DNA of 64,000 bases from Schlegelella_A sp038318385 (lineage in GTDB: Bacteria > Pseudomonadota > Gammaproteobacteria > Burkholderiales > Burkholderiaceae_C). Each line of letters starts with the position of its first letter. The stretch's first letter is position 1. The stretch is taken from contig JBBQCD010000007.1 of the NCBI GenBank assembly GCA_038318385.1, positions 1 to 64,000 on the forward strand. The letters run 5' to 3'. A program made the translations under genes and the position numbers. Shown here in pieces: positions 59,668 through 64,000 of the stretch. The notes under the pieces were generated by a model. The model ran no database searches. It saw only the letters and a program-made list of their open reading frames with translations, and was not told the origin of the DNA.

Positions 59668-61578
59668 ATGGACGCCGTGCACCTGCTGGACCGGCTGATC
59701 GGGACCGACTGGCCTCGATTCGCGACGGAGGCCGACCGGCGCGCCTTCGAGGCTGTGCCGTACGCCGAGCGCATCGGCGCGGCGAGCACCTACGAGGCGC
59801 TGCGTCTGGGCGCGGCGCGCGATCCGTCGGCGCCGGCGATCGTCTTCCTGCCGCAGGCCGATCCGGAGGACAGCCCGGTCGAGGTTTCGCACCGCGACTT
59901 CTTTGGCCGCGTCACCCAGGCGGCCAACGCCTTTCACGAACTCGGCGTGGGGCCGGGCGATGTCGTCAGCTTCCTGCTGCCGCTGCTCCCACAGAGCTTC
60001 TGGGGTCTGTTCGGCGCCGAAGCCACGGGCATCGCCAATCCGGTGAACCCGCTGCTCGAAGCCGGGCAGATCGCCGAGATCCTGCGCGCCGCGAACACCA
60101 AGGTGCTGGTGGCGCTCGGGCCGCTGCCCGGCACCGACATCTGGGCCAAGGTCGAACGCATCCGCGAACAGGTGCCGACGTTGCAGAAGGTGCTGGTCGT
60201 TCGTGGCACCGAGGACGCCGCCCGCGGCATCCTCGATTTCGATGCCCTGGTGACGCGGCAGGCCGCCGACCGTCTGGTCAGCGGGCGGCGCATCCGCGCC
60301 GACGAGACTGCGGCGTATTTCCACACCGGGGGCACGACGGGAATGCCGAAGCTGGTCCGGCACACGCACGGCAACCAGGTCTACCAGGCCTGGGCCGTCA
60401 ACCTCATGCTGCCGGCGCGACCCGGGTCGCGGCTGCTGTTCGGCCTGCCACTCTTCCACGTCGGCGGCGCCCTGACCCAGGGCCTCGCGCCGCTCAGCGG
60501 TGGCGGGGCGCTGGTCGTGCTGTCGCCTTCGGGCTGGCGCAACCCGAACGCGGTGCGCCACGTCTGGCGGCTGGTGGCGCAGCACCGGCCCGAGATCTTC
60601 GGCGGCGTGCCGACGGTACTGGGCGCGGCGCTGAACGTTCCGGTCGACGGCGCGGATGTCTCCAGCCTGCGCTACTGCTCGGGTGGTGGCTCGGCGATCC
60701 CGGTGCCTGTCGCCAGGGCCTACGAGGAGCGCTTCGGCGTACCGGTGCTCGAGGTCTACGGCATGACCGAGACGTCCAGCGTGCACACGCTTTCGTACCA
60801 TGACCGGCCGGTGCGCATCGGCTCGGTCGGCCATCCGGTGCCGTACAGCCGGGTGCGCATCGTCGAGCTCGGCACCGATGGGCGCTGGCTGCGCGACTGC
60901 GGTGTCGAAGAGATCGGCGTGGTGGCGATGCAGGGGCCCGGCGTCTTCTCCGGCTACCTCAGCGAGGTTCACAACCGCGATGCCTTCGTCGAGCCCGGCT
61001 GGGTCAATTCCGGCGACCTCGGCCGGCTCGATGCCGACGGCTACCTCTGGATCACCGGCCGCGCCAAGGACCTGATCATCCGCGGCGGCCACAACATCGA
61101 CCCGCTGGCGATCGAGGAGGTCTTCTTCACCCATCCCGCGGTCGCGCTCGCGGCCGTCGTCGGAGAGCCCGATGCGTATGCCGGCGAGCTGCCGGTGGCC
61201 TTCGTCCAGCGCAAGCCCGGGGTGACGGTCGAGGCTGCCGACCTGCTCGCGTTCGTCGCCGAGCGCACCCCGGAGCGGGCCGCGCTGCCGGTGCAGGTCT
61301 ATTTCGTCGAGGCCGTTCCGCTGACGGCTGTCGGCAAGGTCTTCAAGCCGGCCCTGCGCCGCGACGCGGCCCAGCGAGCGGTGGCGCGGATGCTGCAGCC
61401 GCTGGCGGCGGAAGGCGCGGCGCTCGACGTCGAGGTGGACGCGCATGCCGAGCACGGCAGCCTGATCACGGTACGCGTCGGCGGCGTCCCGCCGGCGGAA
61501 CGAGCCGCGCTCGGCAGGCGGATCGACGAGCGCCTCGATCCGCTGGTGCTGCGCCACCAGACGGTCTGGGGGGACTGA
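59668..61578 (+). CDS. Acyl-CoA synthetase (ANL superfamily)
   Basis: This 636-residue adenylate-forming enzyme has the ATP motif YFHTGGTTGMPKLVRHTHGN, the A5 motif EVYGMTETSS, WVNSGDLGRLDADGYLWITGRAKDLIIRGGHNIDPLAIEE and the C-terminal Lys in LTAVGKVFKPALRR. The C-terminal 80 residues beyond this are an extra domain that is not common in the family. It follows the PhyH gene and probably uses a related substrate. An AAGGAG site precedes the ATG. Confidence 0.92.
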   Translation: MDAVHLLDRLIGTDWPRFATEADRRAFEAVPYAERIGAASTYEALRLGAARDPSAPAIVFLPQADPEDSPVEVSHRDFFGRVTQAANAFHELGVGPGDVVSFLLPLLPQSFWGLFGAEATGIANPVNPLLEAGQIAEILRAANTKVLVALGPLPGTDIWAKVERIREQVPTLQKVLVVRGTEDAARGILDFDALVTRQAADRLVSGRRIRADETAAYFHTGGTTGMPKLVRHTHGNQVYQAWAVNLMLPARPGSRLLFGLPLFHVGGALTQGLAPLSGGGALVVLSPSGWRNPNAVRHVWRLVAQHRPEIFGGVPTVLGAALNVPVDGADVSSLRYCSGGGSAIPVPVARAYEERFGVPVLEVYGMTETSSVHTLSYHDRPVRIGSVGHPVPYSRVRIVELGTDGRWLRDCGVEEIGVVAMQGPGVFSGYLSEVHNRDAFVEPGWVNSGDLGRLDADGYLWITGRAKDLIIRGGHNIDPLAIEEVFFTHPAVALAAVVGEPDAYAGELPVAFVQRKPGVTVEAADLLAFVAERTPERAALPVQVYFVEAVPLTAVGKVFKPALRRDAAQRAVARMLQPLAAEGAALDVEVDAHAEHGSLITVRVGGVPPAERAALGRRIDERLDPLVLRHQTVWGD

Positions 61579-61584
61579 ACGGCG

Positions 61585-62229
61585 CTACCAGGCGGCGGGG
61601 AGCTTGCGATGGATGATGTGGCGGCGATTGCGCAGCGACACGTAGCCGCCGGCGGTCAGCTCCTTCATCACCCGGTTGACCATCTCGCGTGAGGAGCCGA
61701 CGCGGGCGGCGATGTCCTGCTGGGTCAGATTGAGGCGCACCACGCGCTCCTCGCCCACCGGATCCGAGAGTTCCATCAGCGTGCGCGCGATCCGGCCGTA
61801 GACGTCCTGCAGTGCCAGGCTCTTCACCTGTTCGGTGAGGCGGCGCACCATGCGGATCAGCTTCGTCAGGACATGCAGGGCGAACTCCGGATGACCGGCG
61901 AGGAAGCCGCGCAGCTCGGGGCCGGGGACGAGGCAACAGGTCGTGGGCTCGAGCGCCCGGACCGAGACCGAGCGCTTGTCGCCGTCGAGAGACAGCTCGC
62001 CGAGGTACTCGCCCGGGCCGAGCTCGCCGAGCACCACCTCGCGTCCGGACTCGGAGCTCGCATAGACCCGCAGGCGCCCGCTCATGACCACGTAGAGGGT
62101 ATCGCTGCTGTCGCCTTCGTTGATCAGGATCGCCTGGGCCGGATACCGCCGCGTTCCGCCCAGGGCGGAAATGGCCTCGAGCAGCGCCGGCGGCAGCTGA
62201 TCGGCGGCAGATGCGGCTTCGGTGCTCAT
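61585..62229 (-). CDS. Crp/Fnr-family transcriptional regulator
   Basis: This 214-residue regulator has a cyclic nucleotide-binding-type beta barrel (ILINEGDSSDTLYVVMSGRLRVYASSESGREVVLGELGPGEYLGELSLDGDKRSVSVRALEPT). A coiled helix and an Arg-rich helix-turn-helix (QDIAARVGSSREMVNRVMKELTAGGYVSL) follow. The SREMVNR recognition helix matches Crp-type factors. No Fnr-type cysteines are present, so it is not an oxygen sensor of the classical kind. It is divergent from the small ORF at 62371. Confidence 0.92.
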   Translation of the reverse strand: MSTEAASAADQLPPALLEAISALGGTRRYPAQAILINEGDSSDTLYVVMSGRLRVYASSESGREVVLGELGPGEYLGELSLDGDKRSVSVRALEPTTCCLVPGPELRGFLAGHPEFALHVLTKLIRMVRRLTEQVKSLALQDVYGRIARTLMELSDPVGEERVVRLNLTQQDIAARVGSSREMVNRVMKELTAGGYVSLRNRRHIIHRKLPAAW

Positions 62230-62370
62230 CGCCGAATTATCGGTTCGTGAAAGCCGGGCGTGAATAAGTCACACCTGGTGGGTCGATTCTTCACTCGCGC
62301 CGGGGCGTGTCGTTGCCTAGAGTGAAGTCACGGCGGCCAAGCCCGCCGGCCACCTGGACAGGCAGCCACC

Positions 62371-62472
62371 ATGAAGACCTCCGAGATCGTCCGCATCGGC
62401 ATCGCCCTGGCGACCGTCGCGCTGGGGGTGGCTGCCTACATGCTGCTGGTGGTGCAGGCTGCGGCGATGTGA
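62371..62472 (+). CDS. 33-residue single-span membrane peptide
   Basis: A 34-codon frame from ATG 62371 to TGA 62472 encodes MKTSEIVRIGIALATVALG followed by VAAYMLLVVQAAAM. It has a short polar start and one membrane helix, with no charged residue inside. It starts 141 bp from the divergent Crp/Fnr gene and has no close ORF on the same strand. Its composition is much more protein-like than chance ORFs of that size. Function is unknown. Confidence 0.55.
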   Translation: MKTSEIVRIGIALATVALGVAAYMLLVVQAAAM

Positions 62473-62488
62473 GCTGCCAGCGGCGAAC

Positions 62489-63883
62489 TCAGCGCGTCGC
62501 TTCGAGCGGCTTGAGGGTGCCGAGCAACGTCGGGAGGAGTTCGGCGACCGTCGGGTGGATATGCACCGCCCGTTCGATCACCCGGTACGAGGCGCCGGCG
62601 GCCATGATGTCGGTGAGCAGGTGCACGACTTCGTCGCCCTCGATGCCCAGCAGGGAGGCCCCGAGGATGCGCTCGGTCTCGGCGTCGACGAGCACCTTCA
62701 TGAAGCCCTCGGTCTCGCCGCGCTCGCGCGCCCGGCCCACCCGCTTCATCGGCATCGTGCCGACGAGGGCCTTGCGCCCGCTGGCGCGCACCTCCGCCTC
62801 GCTCATGCCGACGCGGCCCAGAGGCGGGTCGATGAACAGCGCGTAGGTCGAGATGCGGTCGCTGACCTTGCGGTCCTCGCCGTCGAGCAGGTTGCCGGCG
62901 ACGATCTGGAAGTCGTTGTAGGCGGTGTGCGTGAACGCGCCCTTGCCGTTGACGTCGCCGAGCGCCCAGACGCCGTCGACGCTGGTGCGCAGCTGCTCGT
63001 CGACTTCGATGTAGCCCTTGGCGTCGGTCCTGATGCCGGCGCGCTCGAGCCCGAGGTCGTCGGTGTTCGGGCGACGCCCGACGGCGGCGAGAAGATGGCT
63101 GCCCTCGAGTTCGTGCGCGCTGCCACCGGCGTTGAGGGCGAGGCGCACGCCCCGGCCGCCGCGGCCGGCGCTGACCTTGGCCGATTTGACGCCGAAGTGA
63201 AAGGCGATGCCTTCACGCTCGAGAATGGCCTGGATCTCCCGGGAGACTTCCCTGTCCTCGCGGGCGATCAGCCGGTCGCCGTACTCGACCACGGTCACTT
63301 TCGAGCCGAAGCGCCGGTACATCTGCGCAAACTCCAGGCCGATGTAGCTGCCGCCGGCAATCAACAGGTGCTCCGGCAAGGTGTCGAGTTCCATCATCGA
63401 GATGTTCGTCAGCACCGGCAGCTCGGCCAGGCCCTGCCAGTCGGGCAGCACCGGACGGGCGCCGACGTTGATGAAGACCTTCGGTGCCTCCAGTTCCTGG
63501 CCGTCGACCTCCACCGCATGCGCGCCCGAGAAGCGCGCGTGGCCCCATACCAGCGACAGGTTCTTCGTGCTGCCGATCCATTTCTCGAGGCTCTCGACCG
63601 ACTGCCCGACGACCCTGTCCTTGCGCGCCTTCACCGCCTTCATGTCGACGCTGACCGGCCCGACGACGACGCCGTAGTCGGCGCCGCGCCGCGCGACGTG
63701 GGCCGCGCGCGCGCTCGCGACCAGTGTCTTCGTCGGGATGCAGCCGTTGTTGACGCAGGTGCCGCCCAGGTGCTGGCGCTCGATCAGCGTGGTGTTCAGC
63801 CCGGATTCGGCCAGGCGAACGGCCAGTGCGGGGCCGGCCTGACCGGTGCCGATGACGATGGCGTCGCAGGAGGTCTTTCTCAT
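62489..63883 (-). CDS. MerA/Lpd-type FAD-dependent pyridine nucleotide-disulfide oxidoreductase
   Basis: This 464-residue flavoprotein has the FAD motif VIGTGQAGPALAVRLAES, the redox-active disulfide in LGGTCVNNGCIPTK (CVNNGC instead of the CVNVGC of lipoamide dehydrogenase), the NAD motif LLIAGGSYIGLEFAQMY and WALGDVNGKG. The C-terminal dimer domain contains HIHPTVAELLPTLL with the active-site His-x4-Glu pair. It lacks the C-terminal Cys pair of mercuric reductase, so mercury reduction is unlikely. The start is MRKTSCDAIVIGTG at 63883. The remaining 117 bp to the window end show no gene. Confidence 0.9.
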   Translation of the reverse strand: MRKTSCDAIVIGTGQAGPALAVRLAESGLNTTLIERQHLGGTCVNNGCIPTKTLVASARAAHVARRGADYGVVVGPVSVDMKAVKARKDRVVGQSVESLEKWIGSTKNLSLVWGHARFSGAHAVEVDGQELEAPKVFINVGARPVLPDWQGLAELPVLTNISMMELDTLPEHLLIAGGSYIGLEFAQMYRRFGSKVTVVEYGDRLIAREDREVSREIQAILEREGIAFHFGVKSAKVSAGRGGRGVRLALNAGGSAHELEGSHLLAAVGRRPNTDDLGLERAGIRTDAKGYIEVDEQLRTSVDGVWALGDVNGKGAFTHTAYNDFQIVAGNLLDGEDRKVSDRISTYALFIDPPLGRVGMSEAEVRASGRKALVGTMPMKRVGRARERGETEGFMKVLVDAETERILGASLLGIEGDEVVHLLTDIMAAGASYRVIERAVHIHPTVAELLPTLLGTLKPLEATR

Positions 63884-64000
63884 GGTGCGTCTCCTCGGGG
63901 GGTGTGCATCGGTCGATTCTGGAGCGCCAACATGACGCGACATGCGTTGCCGAAGGCCGGACGAGCCCGGTTCTCCCCGGATTCAGCGTGGGCGGCGCAG

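Noticed and set aside
58591..61557. 988-codon leftward ORF opposite the PhyH and acyl-CoA synthetase genes
   Set aside because: The plus strand carries two clear conserved families with complete motifs. The minus frame has none and is Arg/Asp/His-rich.

Overview
The window is GC-rich (roughly two-thirds G+C by eye), gene-dense chromosomal DNA from a Gram-negative bacterium, most likely a betaproteobacterium of the Burkholderiales type. The evidence is the DUF3460-ScpA pair, a KdoO-type Kdo hydroxylase, a Cys-type periplasmic formate dehydrogenase operon with DUF3305/DUF3306 and a Tat-target peptide, and a GspA/GspB pair. No rRNA, CRISPR array or prophage was seen.

Layout. 1-88 is the start of a truncated leftward gene. 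137-3776 is a complete IS1595-family mobile element with matching terminal inverted repeats and an 8-bp target duplication. Besides the transposase it carries a small ORF, a winged-helix-like protein with its own promoter and likely operator, two strong hairpins, a class II tRNA whose anticodon reads as UUA (a predicted ochre suppressor with leucine-type features), an NYN-domain nuclease and a 52-residue Pro/Lys-rich peptide. This cargo is the most unusual thing in the window. 3888-6598 is a response regulator with a hybrid histidine kinase. 6650-14910 is mostly leftward housekeeping: an NTF2-like protein, an SDR without the usual catalytic Tyr/Lys, ScpA, DUF3460, SulP permease, KdoO and MetG, with a rightward RIO-type kinase among them.

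15024-26951 is one long rightward run for formate oxidation: Mrp/ApbC, DUF3305, DUF3306, a multi-cluster ferredoxin-like protein, a TorD-type chaperone, the Tat-target peptide, catalytic subunit FdhA, iron-sulfur subunit, lipoprotein, cytochrome b subunit, a small exported protein and FdhD. 26973-38782 mixes housekeeping (Dcd, GshA, zinc metallopeptidase) with a three-gene four-carbon sugar-acid operon (dehydrogenase, OtnK-like kinase, OtnC-like decarboxylase), an AI-2E-type membrane protein, an ANL ligase, a PQQ/sorbosone-type dehydrogenase and a hydrolase.

38779-55255 is a catabolic island. A TetR regulator diverges from a tight rightward operon encoding an FAH-family hydrolase, an alpha/beta hydrolase, two tandem paralogous amidohydrolases, a complete branched-chain-type ABC importer whose second ATPase is fused to a Tm-1-like/UPF0261 domain, a PEP-hydrolase-family TIM barrel, a flotillin-like protein, an SRPBCC protein, an SRPBCC-quinone reductase fusion and a VOC protein. 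The substrate cannot be read from the sequence. 55342-63883 holds gspB/gspA (leftward), DUF2917, a PhyH-type oxygenase with an acyl-CoA synthetase, a Crp/Fnr regulator, a 33-residue membrane peptide and a MerA/Lpd-type flavoprotein.
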